Shown piece by piece: positions 1-7,476 of a stretch of 64,000 nt of DNA. Source of the stretch: Salibaculum griseiflavum (GTDB taxonomy: Bacteria > Pseudomonadota > Alphaproteobacteria > Rhodobacterales > Rhodobacteraceae); contig NZ_QETF01000014.1 of assembly GCF_003129565.1 (NCBI RefSeq), forward strand, positions 18,510 to 82,509, written 5' to 3'. Below the pieces are notes generated by a model that saw only the letters and a program-made list of their open reading frames with translations, searched no databases and was not told the DNA's origin. Position 1 is the first letter of the stretch; each line of letters begins with the position of its first letter. Position numbers and translations under genes: made by a program.

Positions 1-1036
1 TGACCCCCTTGCCGTTGCTCTCCATCTCCAGCTGCTGAAGATAGGCGGGCAGACGCGCCAGACGGTTGTCATAAGGCAGCACCGCACGGGTTGCGTGGCC
101 CAGCACCTGATTGTGCCACAGCCCCACAAGCGCCAGCATCGCCGGCATGTTCTCGGCCCAGCCCGCGTGCTGGAAATGCCGGTCCATCGCCTGCCCGCCG
201 CGCAGGAAAGCACGGAACGCTTCGGGCCCGATGGCGATCATCAGCGACAGGCCGATCGGCCCCCACATGGAATAGCGCCCGCCGACCCAATCCTCGAAGC
301 CGAACACGCGGGACGCGTCGATGCCGAAAGCGGCGGTCTTGTCCTTGGCCGTGCTGAGTGCCGCGAACTGCGCGGCCGGATCGGCGACGGATTCCCCCAT
401 CCAGGCCTTGGCGGTACGCGCATTGGTCATGGTCTCGATCGTGGTGAAGGTCTTGGAGGCGACGATCACCAGCGTCGTCGCCGGGTCGCAGGCGCGCAGG
501 GCATCGGCGATATCCGCGGGGTCGACATTCGACACGAAATGACAGCGCGGGCCGTCGTGATAGGGCGCCAGCGCCTTCACCGCCATGGCCGGGCCGAGGT
601 CTGACCCACCGATGCCGATATTGATCACGTCGGTGATCTTCCCGCCCTGCCCCGCAAAGCGGCCATCGCGCACAGCGCTTGCGAAGTCTTCCATCCGCGC
701 GAGCGTCTCCAGCACACCGGGCATCACATCGTGCCCGTCGACCAGAACCGGCCCGCCATCGAGATTGCGCAAGGCCGTGTGCAGCACCGCGCGGCCCTCG
801 GTTTCATTGATCGCCTGACCGTTGAACATCGCGTCGCGCTTCACCGCGACCTCGGCCCGGTCCAGCAGATCGAGCAACAGGCCGCGCCCGGCCTCGTCGA
901 TATTCGTTTTCGAATAGTCAAACAGCATATCGCCCAACCGAACCGAGAAATCCTCGGCGCGGTCGGAGCTATCGAACAGCGTTTCGATGCGGCGGTCGGC
1001 GATGCCGGCCGCGTGGCGTTTCAGATCGTCGAACAT
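1..1036 (-). CDS. pgi: Glucose-6-phosphate isomerase, C-terminus beyond left edge
   Basis: Interconverts glucose-6-phosphate and fructose-6-phosphate in the cytoplasm. About 345 N-terminal residues are visible out of the usual 530-550, starting MFDDLKRHAAGIADRR. The sugar-phosphate-binding segment VINIGIGGSDLGPAMA and the later FVSNVDPADI and IVASKTFTTIETM motifs are all present and in the family order. It is the third gene of a zwf-pgl-pgi operon; its ATG lies 4 bases after the pgl stop codon, so translational coupling is likely. The frame is open to the window edge, so this is a truncation by the window and not a pseudogene. Confidence 0.96.
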   Translation of the reverse strand, partial: MFDDLKRHAAGIADRRIETLFDSSDRAEDFSVRLGDMLFDYSKTNIDEAGRGLLLDLLDRAEVAVKRDAMFNGQAINETEGRAVLHTALRNLDGGPVLVDGHDVMPGVLETLARMEDFASAVRDGRFAGQGGKITDVINIGIGGSDLGPAMAVKALAPYHDGPRCHFVSNVDPADIADALRACDPATTLVIVASKTFTTIETMTNARTAKAWMGESVADPAAQFAALSTAKDKTAAFGIDASRVFGFEDWVGGRYSMWGPIGLSLMIAIGPEAFRAFLRGGQAMDRHFQHAGWAENMPAMLALVGLWHNQVLGHATRAVLPYDNRLARLPAYLQQLEMESNGKGV

Positions 1037-1040
1037 GGTA

Positions 1041-1715
1041 TCAGCTTTCCGCCCAGTGCACCGTGGCCCCCGGAAGGATCGCCGCAATGGGCGCCTCTTC
1101 GGGGGACAGGTTACGGGCCCTTTCCAGAGCTTCGCGTTTTTCGTGGCCGATGATGACCACGTGGCAATTCATGGCATCGCGCAGCACACGGGCCGACAAG
1201 GTTATGCGCGGCTCGGGCGCGCCGGGGGCCCGCATTGCGTAAAGCACCCCGTCACCGTTGAGCGCCGCCTCCAGTTGATCAGCCCCGGGAAAGATCGAGG
1301 CGGTGTGCATGTCCGTCCCCATCCCCAGCAGGCAAACCGACAATGGCAGGCAAGCCTCGACGCCCTGTGCCAGCTGGTCCAGCTTGTCCTCGGGGGCGTC
1401 AGCGGGCGCATGGAGCGGCACGTAATTGGCCGCCGCCGCGTGCTCGACCAGCAGCCGTTCTCGCAGCAGCTTCGTATTCGACCGATCCGACGTTTCGGGC
1501 ACCCAGCGTTCATCGGTCAGCATCACGTCGACCCGCGACCAGTCGATATGGCCCGCCCCGCACAGGCTGTCGAAGATCGGCCCGGGCGTCGTGCCGCCAG
1601 GCACGGCCAGCGCGGCGCGATCGTTGTGAAACAGGACGTTCTCCAATTCCCCCGCGATCCGGTCGGCGAGGTGCATCATCATCATCTCACTGTCGGGGTA
1701 TTCCTTGAGGTCCAT
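1041..1715 (-). CDS. pgl: 6-phosphogluconolactonase
   Basis: Hydrolyses 6-phosphogluconolactone to 6-phosphogluconate, the second step of the oxidative pentose phosphate and Entner-Doudoroff routes. The 224-residue protein has the DevB/SOL family signatures VPGGTTPGPIFDSL (about residues 38-51), LTDERWVPETSDRSN and LGMGTDMHTASIFPGA, the last being the usual GMGxDGHTASLFPG loop with M in place of G. Length is normal for bacterial Pgl. It starts 3 bases after zwf and ends 4 bases before pgi, in a tight three-gene operon. Confidence 0.96.
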   Translation of the reverse strand: MDLKEYPDSEMMMMHLADRIAGELENVLFHNDRAALAVPGGTTPGPIFDSLCGAGHIDWSRVDVMLTDERWVPETSDRSNTKLLRERLLVEHAAAANYVPLHAPADAPEDKLDQLAQGVEACLPLSVCLLGMGTDMHTASIFPGADQLEAALNGDGVLYAMRAPGAPEPRITLSARVLRDAMNCHVVIIGHEKREALERARNLSPEEAPIAAILPGATVHWAES

Positions 1716-1718
1716 CTG

Positions 1719-3173
1719 TCACTCCTTGATTTCGCGCCATTTCCGGCCATCGCGATGCAACAGCATCAGCGCGTCTTCGGGGCCGGAAGACCCCTGATCA
1801 TAGAGTTTGGGCACGTCGTTACGCGCCTTCCAGCCCTCGATGATCGGGTCGGTCCAGGCCCAGGCGGCCTCGACCTCGTCACCGCGCATGAACAGGGTCT
1901 GGTTGCCCCGGATCACGTCCATGATGAGCCGTTCATAGGCATCCGGCACACCCTCGGCATCCGGCCCCAGCGCCTCGGCGAAGGTCATGTCGAGCGGGAC
2001 ATCGACCAGGCGCATACCCCCCGGCCCCGGCTCCTTGATCGTCACCTGCAGCTTGATGCCCTCGTTGGGCTGCAACTGAATCGACAGGATATTGCGGTGC
2101 CGCGCCTCATCCCCCGGAAAGATCGAGTGGCCGAGATCCTTGAAGACCACGGCGATCTCGGAGGACCGCGCTTTCAGCTTCTTGCCCGTGCGCATGTAGA
2201 ACGGCACGCCCGCCCACCGCCAGTTGTTGATATGCGCCTTGAGCGCCACGAAGCTTTCGGTATGGCTGCGCGGGTCCTCGGCATCGGTGCGGTAGTCGGC
2301 GCTGGTCCTGGTCTTGTCATACTGGCCCCGCACGATGTGATGGTAATCGACGGGCTGCAGTGCCCGGATCACCTTGAGTTTCTCATCCCGCACCGCGTCG
2401 GCATCGAACATGCTGGGCGGCTCCATCGCGATCAGGCACAAAAGCTGCATCAGGTGGTTCTGCACCATGTCCCGCATGGCGCCGGACTTGTCGTAATAGG
2501 CCCCGCGCCCTTCGACGCCCACGGTTTCGGCCACGGTGATCTGGATATGATCGACGTAATGGTTGTTCCAGAGCGGCTCGAACAGCACGTTTCCGAACCG
2601 CACCGCCATCAGGTTCTGGACGGTTTCCTTGCCCAGGTAATGGTCGATCCGGTAGATCTGATCCTCGTTGAAATGCTGCGCCAGCGTGGCGTTCAGCGCC
2701 CGGGCCGACTCCAGATCGCGGCCAAAGGGCTTTTCGACAACGATCCGGGCATTGGTATCGGCAATCTCGAACCGCAGCAGGCGCTCGGCCAGATCGCCGA
2801 ACAGCCCCGGCCCGACCGAGAAGTAGAAGGCGTTGATGACATCTTTGCGCAGCAGGTCGTGCAGCTCTTTCCAGCCGCCATCGCCGCGGGCGTCCACGGT
2901 GACGTAATGCAACCGGGTCAAAAAGCGGTCGATCGCCTTGCCGTCGGCGGCCTCGGGCCCACCGAATTCCGCAATCGCCTCGCGGATCATCTGGCGATAG
3001 CCCTCGGTATCCATGTCAGACCGGGCGGCACCGATAATGCGGGCGTCGTCGGGCACCTGCCCTGACAGGCACCGGCGGTAGAGGCCCGGCAGGATCTTGC
3101 GCCGCGCAAGATCGCCCGTGCCCCCGAAAATCACGAGGTCGAAATCATCAACCGGGATGACGCGCGAAACCAT
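1719..3173 (-). CDS. zwf: Glucose-6-phosphate 1-dehydrogenase
   Basis: Oxidises glucose-6-phosphate to 6-phosphogluconolactone with NADP+ (or NAD+). The 484-residue length is typical. The nucleotide-binding GGTGDLARRK lies at residues 17-26, EKPFG at 147-151 and the substrate-binding RIDHYLGKE at 175-183, with the catalytic His in this motif. It is the first gene of the zwf-pgl-pgi operon. A 12-base palindrome 30 bases upstream of the ATG suggests control by a LacI-family regulator. In this bacterial group the operon feeds the Entner-Doudoroff pathway. Confidence 0.98.
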   Translation of the reverse strand: MVSRVIPVDDFDLVIFGGTGDLARRKILPGLYRRCLSGQVPDDARIIGAARSDMDTEGYRQMIREAIAEFGGPEAADGKAIDRFLTRLHYVTVDARGDGGWKELHDLLRKDVINAFYFSVGPGLFGDLAERLLRFEIADTNARIVVEKPFGRDLESARALNATLAQHFNEDQIYRIDHYLGKETVQNLMAVRFGNVLFEPLWNNHYVDHIQITVAETVGVEGRGAYYDKSGAMRDMVQNHLMQLLCLIAMEPPSMFDADAVRDEKLKVIRALQPVDYHHIVRGQYDKTRTSADYRTDAEDPRSHTESFVALKAHINNWRWAGVPFYMRTGKKLKARSSEIAVVFKDLGHSIFPGDEARHRNILSIQLQPNEGIKLQVTIKEPGPGGMRLVDVPLDMTFAEALGPDAEGVPDAYERLIMDVIRGNQTLFMRGDEVEAAWAWTDPIIEGWKARNDVPKLYDQGSSGPEDALMLLHRDGRKWREIKE

Positions 3174-3203
3174 GTCTGCTCCTTTGCTGCCGCTTTGAGC
3201 GGA

Positions 3204-3215
3204 GTTAGCGCTAAC
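3204..3215. promoter_or_regulatory. LacI-type operator palindrome GTTAGCGCTAAC upstream of zwf
   Basis: A perfect 12-base palindrome with the central CG typical of LacI-family operators, 30 bases before the zwf start codon. A one-mismatch copy (GTTTGCGCTAAC) lies upstream of eno at 21706-21717. In Rhodobacter sphaeroides the LacI-family regulator CceR controls central carbon genes; assigning these sites to a CceR orthologue is inference. Confidence 0.6.
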
Positions 3216-3285
3216 GCGCCCCTCCTACCCCCAGTGCAGCTCGGAGTCTAGCGCGATGGCGCCGGCTCTGGCCAGCGTTGGGCGA

Positions 3286-3870
3286 TCAGGCTTCCAGTTC
3301 ACTGTCCCAATAGAGGAAATCGAGCCAGGTTTCGTGCAGGTAGCCCGGCGGAAAGCGGCGGCCCATGTTGCGCAATTCCTCGGACCCGGGCTGGCGCGGC
3401 GGCTTGCGCAGGGTCAACCCCGAGCGGCGCAGGGACTTGCTGCCCTTCTTGAGGTTGCAGCGCGAACAGGCCGCAACCACGTTTTCCCAGCTGGTCACAC
3501 CCCCGGCGGCGCGGGGCACCACGTGGTCGAAGGTCAGATCACCCTTGGCGCCACAATACTGGCAGCAGAATTCATCCCTCAGAAACAAATTAAAGCGCGT
3601 GAAGGCCACGCGCTTTTGAGGTTTCACATAATCTTTCAGAACGACGACCGAAGGTATCCTGATTTGCATCGACGGGCTGCGGGCAACCTCGTCATATTCG
3701 GCGATGATATCCACCCGGTCGAGAAAGGCCGCCTTGACCGCATCCTGCCAGGGCCAAAGGGACAGCGGGTAATAGGACAAGGGCCGATAATCCGCATTCA
3801 GAACCAACGCCGGATGCTGCTTCAGCGCCGTAGGTTGCCTGACAAATTCCGTCCTGAAATCGCCATCCAT
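3286..3870 (-). CDS. HNH endonuclease family protein
   Basis: A 194-residue protein with a C-terminal HNH nuclease module: CQYCGAKGDLTFDHVVPRA followed by WENVVAACSRCNLKKGSK, giving two CxxC zinc-binding pairs and the DH of the catalytic motif. The N-terminal half (LNADYRPLSYYPLSLWPWQDAVKAAF) matches a widely conserved bacterial HNH family with no settled function. The start was chosen at MDGDF because the frame runs upstream without protein-like sequence. It is monocistronic with its own likely promoter. It is present in many Rhodobacteraceae as a housekeeping-like gene, so a homing or phage role is not implied. Confidence 0.9.
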   Translation of the reverse strand: MDGDFRTEFVRQPTALKQHPALVLNADYRPLSYYPLSLWPWQDAVKAAFLDRVDIIAEYDEVARSPSMQIRIPSVVVLKDYVKPQKRVAFTRFNLFLRDEFCCQYCGAKGDLTFDHVVPRAAGGVTSWENVVAACSRCNLKKGSKSLRRSGLTLRKPPRQPGSEELRNMGRRFPPGYLHETWLDFLYWDSELEA

Positions 3871-3945
3871 GAGTGACTCCGTCCTCGCCCTGTCTGCCCG
3901 TCCTGTCCGGCACCAGAGCGGGAGCCCCGCTCCTGCCTTGATTTG

Positions 3946-3973
3946 ACTATATATGGCAATCCTTGACTGGCAA
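3946..3973 (-). promoter_or_regulatory. Putative promoter of the HNH gene
   Basis: On the minus strand TTGCCA is followed after 16 bases by TATAGT, about 75 bases before the HNH start codon. The region is AT-rich relative to its surroundings. The TTGACT and GGCAA words are repeated here, which may be chance. Confidence 0.4.
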
Positions 3974-4051
3974 GCCCCAGATATAGCCTTCCCTTGTCCA
4001 CATCTGGTAGGGCGATTCCGTAACGATGGGGTGACAGCCGCGCGGCGGACG

Positions 4052-4720
4052 TCAAGCGTAGCCCAGCCGATCCCGCATGAAGGCCAGGGCCACCGACAGT
4101 CCATCGGGAGCGATGCCATGCGCCGTCCCTTTCTGGATATGGGCATAGACATCCTGCCAGCCGGCCGCCTCCAGCGCTTCTGCGGCCTGCGGCAGGGATT
4201 GCACCGGCACCACGTCATCCTGATCGCCATGCACCAGCAGGACCGGCGGGCGCACCACCACCTCGTCGACCAGCAATTCCGGCTCCAGCAACCTGCCGGA
4301 AAAGGCGCAGATGCCCGCCACCGGGTCCTCGCGGCGTGGCAAGACATGCAGCGCCATCATCGTGCCCTGGGAAAAGCCGAAAACCAGCACCTGTTCCGGC
4401 AGCAGGTCCTCGTCCACCATCAGCCCGTCCAGAAACGCGTCCAGATCATCGACGGCACGCAACATTCCCGCCTTGGACTCCTCTTCGGACGAGCCGTCGA
4501 TCCACGGGATCGGAAACCACTGGAACCCGAACGGCGCTCCGGCGCAGTTTTCCGGCGCATCCGGCGCGAAAAAGGCGGTGTCGGGCAGATGTTCGCCAAG
4601 CGGATCGGCCAGCCCCAGCAAATCCTGCCCGTTGGCGCCGTAACCATGAAGGAACACGACCGCCGAGCGCATCTCGCCCGATACCGGTTCCACCCGCCCT
4701 GCTTTCAAAACCCGTGTCAT
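4052..4720 (-). CDS. Phospholipase/carboxylesterase family alpha/beta hydrolase
   Basis: A 222-residue cytoplasmic serine esterase of the YpfH / acyl-protein thioesterase-like family. Visible elements: VVFLHGYGANGQDL (oxyanion hole, about residues 21-34), nucleophile Ser117 in GFSQG, Asp168 in HGDQDDVVP and His201 in GTAHG, i.e. a complete triad. The natural substrate cannot be told from sequence. The ATG overlaps the stop of the upstream glycosylase gene (ATGA), so the two are co-translated. I start it at MTRVLKAG instead of a longer upstream frame that lacks protein-like sequence. Confidence 0.92.
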   Translation of the reverse strand: MTRVLKAGRVEPVSGEMRSAVVFLHGYGANGQDLLGLADPLGEHLPDTAFFAPDAPENCAGAPFGFQWFPIPWIDGSSEEESKAGMLRAVDDLDAFLDGLMVDEDLLPEQVLVFGFSQGTMMALHVLPRREDPVAGICAFSGRLLEPELLVDEVVVRPPVLLVHGDQDDVVPVQSLPQAAEALEAAGWQDVYAHIQKGTAHGIAPDGLSVALAFMRDRLGYA

Positions 4721-5349
4721 GCGATGCCCTCTCTGTTCTTCTCCACCCGGTAGTAGGCCCAGAGCAGCCGCGCCGCAACCGCGCGCCAGGGCGACCAGGC
4801 TTCGGCCATGCACCGCAACTGTCCTTCAGTGGGCCGTTCGGGCAGGTCATAGAGCGTCCGGGCCGCCTCTTGCAGGGCCAGATCGCCCGCCGCGAACACA
4901 TCCGCCCGGCCCAAGCTGAAACTGGCATAGATTTCGGCGGTCCAGCGGCCGATACCCGGCACGGCGACCAGCGTGGCAATCACCTCTTGGTCGGCCATGT
5001 CGCGCAAACCGTCATAGTCAATATCCGCCGCAGCCAGCGCCCGCGCATAGCGTTGCTTGGGCCGCGACAGGCCCACGGCGCGCAGATCCTCGTCGGCAGC
5101 GCGGGCAATGGCGCCGGGCGTGGTCAACCCGGCCGCCTCGACCCGGCCCCAGATCGCGCGGGCGCTGGCCACGCTGACCTGCTGGCTGACGATGGCGGAA
5201 AGAAGCTGGGCGAACCCCTGCGGGTTGCGGCGCAGCGGCAAGGGCCCGGTCAGCCGATAGGCCGCGGCCATGCGCGGGCAGCGGGCCGCCAGCCAATCCA
5301 TCCCCTCGGCGACGCAGGCCGCGGTCTCGATCAGGCGCCCCGGATTCAT
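4717..5349 (-). CDS. DNA-3-methyladenine glycosylase II family (HhH-GPD)
   Basis: Removes alkylated purines from DNA as the first step of base excision repair. The 210-residue protein has the helix-hairpin-helix LVAVPGIGRWTAEIY and downstream DVFAAGDLALQEA, which contains the catalytic Asp of the AlkA group. There is no C-terminal 4Fe-4S cluster motif, so it is not an Nth/MutY type. It lacks the N-terminal AlkA domain of E. coli, as expected for the shorter alphaproteobacterial form. It overlaps the downstream esterase by 4 bases. Confidence 0.93.
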   Translation of the reverse strand: MNPGRLIETAACVAEGMDWLAARCPRMAAAYRLTGPLPLRRNPQGFAQLLSAIVSQQVSVASARAIWGRVEAAGLTTPGAIARAADEDLRAVGLSRPKQRYARALAAADIDYDGLRDMADQEVIATLVAVPGIGRWTAEIYASFSLGRADVFAAGDLALQEAARTLYDLPERPTEGQLRCMAEAWSPWRAVAARLLWAYYRVEKNREGIA

Positions 5350-5356
5350 GTCACAA

Positions 5357-5372
5357 ATTTCATATGTGAAAT
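5357..5372. promoter_or_regulatory. Inverted repeat ATTTCA-N4-TGAAAT between divergent genes
   Basis: Six-base arms separated by TATG, in the 69-base divergent region between the glycosylase gene and the MFS transporter gene. It is a candidate operator for either; no regulator can be assigned. Confidence 0.3.
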
Positions 5373-5418
5373 CATTCTTGCACTGGACCTTGTTTCCTGC
5401 CGGGTCTAAGCCGGGACC

Positions 5419-6666
5419 ATGACCGATACCACTGCCTCAGACCCCAACGTGAACGACGCCGCCGCCCGGCGCAACGTGATCGTATTGATCCTCGCCCAGG
5501 CGATTCTGGGCGCGCAGATGCCGATGATCTTTGCCGTGGGCGGGCTGGCGGGCCAGATGCTGGCGCCCAACCCCTGCCTGGCCACCTTGCCGATCTCGCT
5601 GATCGTTTTCGGGTCCATGACCACTGCGCCTTGGATTTCGCCGCTCATGCAGGCCCGTGGCCGCCAGTTCGGCTTTTTTCTCGGCGCGTTCGCCGGAACG
5701 ATCGGGGCGCTGATTGCGGCCTTCGGGCTCTGGACCGGGCAGTTCTGGCTGATGCTTGTCGGCTCTTACCTGACCGGCATCTACATGTCGGCACAGGGCT
5801 TCTATCGTTTCGCCGCAACCGACCGCGCCTCGGAATCCTTCCGCCCCAAGGCAATCTCCTACGTGATGGCCGGCGGATTGCTGGCCGCCATCATCGGCCC
5901 GCAATTCAACAAGCTGGTGATGGATGCCACGGTCGTGCCTTTCGTTGGCAGCTACCTTGCCGTGGCGGCGCTGAATCTCGTGGGCATGTTCCTGTTCCTC
6001 GGGCTGGACCTGTCCAAGGGCACCCGCGCCACCGGCCCCGAGAAACTGACAGGCCCTGCCCCGCGCAGTCGCAAGGCGATGCTGAGCGATCCGCATATCC
6101 TGGTGGCGATCATCGTCGGCATGGTGTCCTACGCCCTGATGAACCTGGTCATGACCTCGACGCCGCTCGCCGTGGTTGGCTGTGGCTATTCCGAGGCGCG
6201 CGCCAATGACATCGTCTCGGCCCACGTGCTGGCCATGTATATCCCGTCCTTCTTCACCGGCCACCTGATTGCCCGGTTCGGCGTGCGGGCGATCATGGCG
6301 CTGGGGCTGCTGATCCTGGCCGGCGCCGGGGGCGTGGCCCTGATCGGGGTCGACCTCGAACATTTCTTCATCGCCCTGATCCTGCTGGGCGTCGGCTGGA
6401 ACTTCGGCTTCATCGGCGCCACGACCCTGCTCGCCTCATCGCACGGGCCGCGAGAGCGTGGCGTCGTCCAGGGCCTGAACGATACCATCGTCTTCGGCTG
6501 CGTCACCCTGGCCTCGCTGGCTTCGGGCGGGTTGATGAACTGTTCGGGCGGCACGGCCGAGGCCGGCTGGACCGCGGTAAATCTGGCCATGGCGCCGTTC
6601 CTCGCCCTGGCGGGTGGCGCGCTGATCTGGCTGTGGCTGCGCCCCCGTGATGCAGAGATCGCCTAG
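5419..6666 (+). CDS. MFS transporter
   Basis: A 415-residue inner-membrane protein with about 12 hydrophobic segments in two halves separated by a hydrophilic loop (STGTRATGPEKLTG region, about residues 200-220), the standard major facilitator layout. The substrate is unknown. The N-terminal half carries QGFYRFAATDRASE-like residues in the loop region typical of a conserved Rhodobacterales MFS subgroup. Its stop codon shares a CTAG with the stop of the convergent gene at 6663. Confidence 0.9.
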   Translation: MTDTTASDPNVNDAAARRNVIVLILAQAILGAQMPMIFAVGGLAGQMLAPNPCLATLPISLIVFGSMTTAPWISPLMQARGRQFGFFLGAFAGTIGALIAAFGLWTGQFWLMLVGSYLTGIYMSAQGFYRFAATDRASESFRPKAISYVMAGGLLAAIIGPQFNKLVMDATVVPFVGSYLAVAALNLVGMFLFLGLDLSKGTRATGPEKLTGPAPRSRKAMLSDPHILVAIIVGMVSYALMNLVMTSTPLAVVGCGYSEARANDIVSAHVLAMYIPSFFTGHLIARFGVRAIMALGLLILAGAGGVALIGVDLEHFFIALILLGVGWNFGFIGATTLLASSHGPRERGVVQGLNDTIVFGCVTLASLASGGLMNCSGGTAEAGWTAVNLAMAPFLALAGGALIWLWLRPRDAEIA

Positions 6667-7421
6667 AGCGCCCACCGCATCAGGCGCAGTTTCGACCGGA
6701 ACGGGCTCGGCCCAAGAGTCCCTTGCGCGACACGGTTCGGGCCTTTGGCGACCTGCCTGAGGATCGGCGTGGCCTGCCATCCTTCAAGCATCCCGGCCCG
6801 CGCCTGCGGGGGCACAGAGCGTTTCGTAACGCCCCAGCCGCCCGTCTCGACAAGCGCATTGCGGGCCAGACCGCGCACCGCGTCCGGGCGGCCATCGACC
6901 AGGGGCACCCGGCCCCGCGCTTCCAGCTCCGGCACCGCTTGCAGAAACCGGGCCAAGCCGGCGGCCCGGCCCAACCCGCGCACGGTGTCTTCTGCGTCAG
7001 CCTGCCCCCCCAGCAGCCGCGTGGCCTGCCACATCAATTCGGCTGCCGTCGCATCGAGATACTCGCCGAAATGGGCCGAATCCTCGAAGGATTCCTTGTA
7101 GATATCCCAGCGACGCGCCGCGATGGAGCGGTCCAAAGCCTTGGCCGCCTCACCATCCAGCACGGCGGCGAGTTCAACCGTGACCTCGTGACTGCGCACC
7201 GCCCCGCCGGCGGCAATCTCTTCGAGCGCATCGCGCCACCATTGCAAGCGCATCTCGGCGATCATCGGCTCTTCGGTCACCCAGGGCGCGCGGCTGACCT
7301 CGACGTTGAAGGCATAGAGCGGGAACAGCACCCGGCGTGCCGCGGGCGGCGCGGCCATGGCGGCCAGAAAGCGCTCCGGGTCACCCTTGCGGACGATATC
7401 GGCACAGGCCTCGAAACTCAT
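6663..7421 (-). CDS. Squalene/phytoene synthase family protein, NDUFAF6-like
   Basis: A 252-residue all-alpha protein of the trans-isoprenyl diphosphate synthase head-to-head family. FPLYAFNVEVSRA (about residue 30) and MRLQWWRDALEEI (about 60) mark the family fold. The aspartate-rich DxxxD motifs needed for prenyl-diphosphate binding are not evident; the equivalent segments read YAFNVEVSR and DATAAELMW. This matches the branch related to the mitochondrial complex I assembly factor NDUFAF6 better than true carotenoid or hopanoid enzymes. There are no carotenoid genes nearby. A non-enzymatic or assembly role is inference. Tail-to-tail with the MFS gene, sharing CTAG. Confidence 0.8.
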   Translation of the reverse strand: MSFEACADIVRKGDPERFLAAMAAPPAARRVLFPLYAFNVEVSRAPWVTEEPMIAEMRLQWWRDALEEIAAGGAVRSHEVTVELAAVLDGEAAKALDRSIAARRWDIYKESFEDSAHFGEYLDATAAELMWQATRLLGGQADAEDTVRGLGRAAGLARFLQAVPELEARGRVPLVDGRPDAVRGLARNALVETGGWGVTKRSVPPQARAGMLEGWQATPILRQVAKGPNRVAQGTLGPSPFRSKLRLMRWAL

Positions 7422-7476
7422 GGGCGCCCCGAAATTCCGGCATTTTGGCCGCGCGACCGGCTGTCTGGCAATTCCA

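Noticed and set aside
987..3065. Long plus-strand open frame (692 codons) antisense to zwf/pgl
   Set aside because: Shadow of GC-rich coding DNA; composition is His/Arg/Gly-rich without motifs, and the minus-strand frame is clear zwf.
3286..3870. HNH protein as homing endonuclease or toxin
   Set aside because: No intron, intein, cognate immunity gene or atypical composition; family is broadly conserved as single chromosomal gene.
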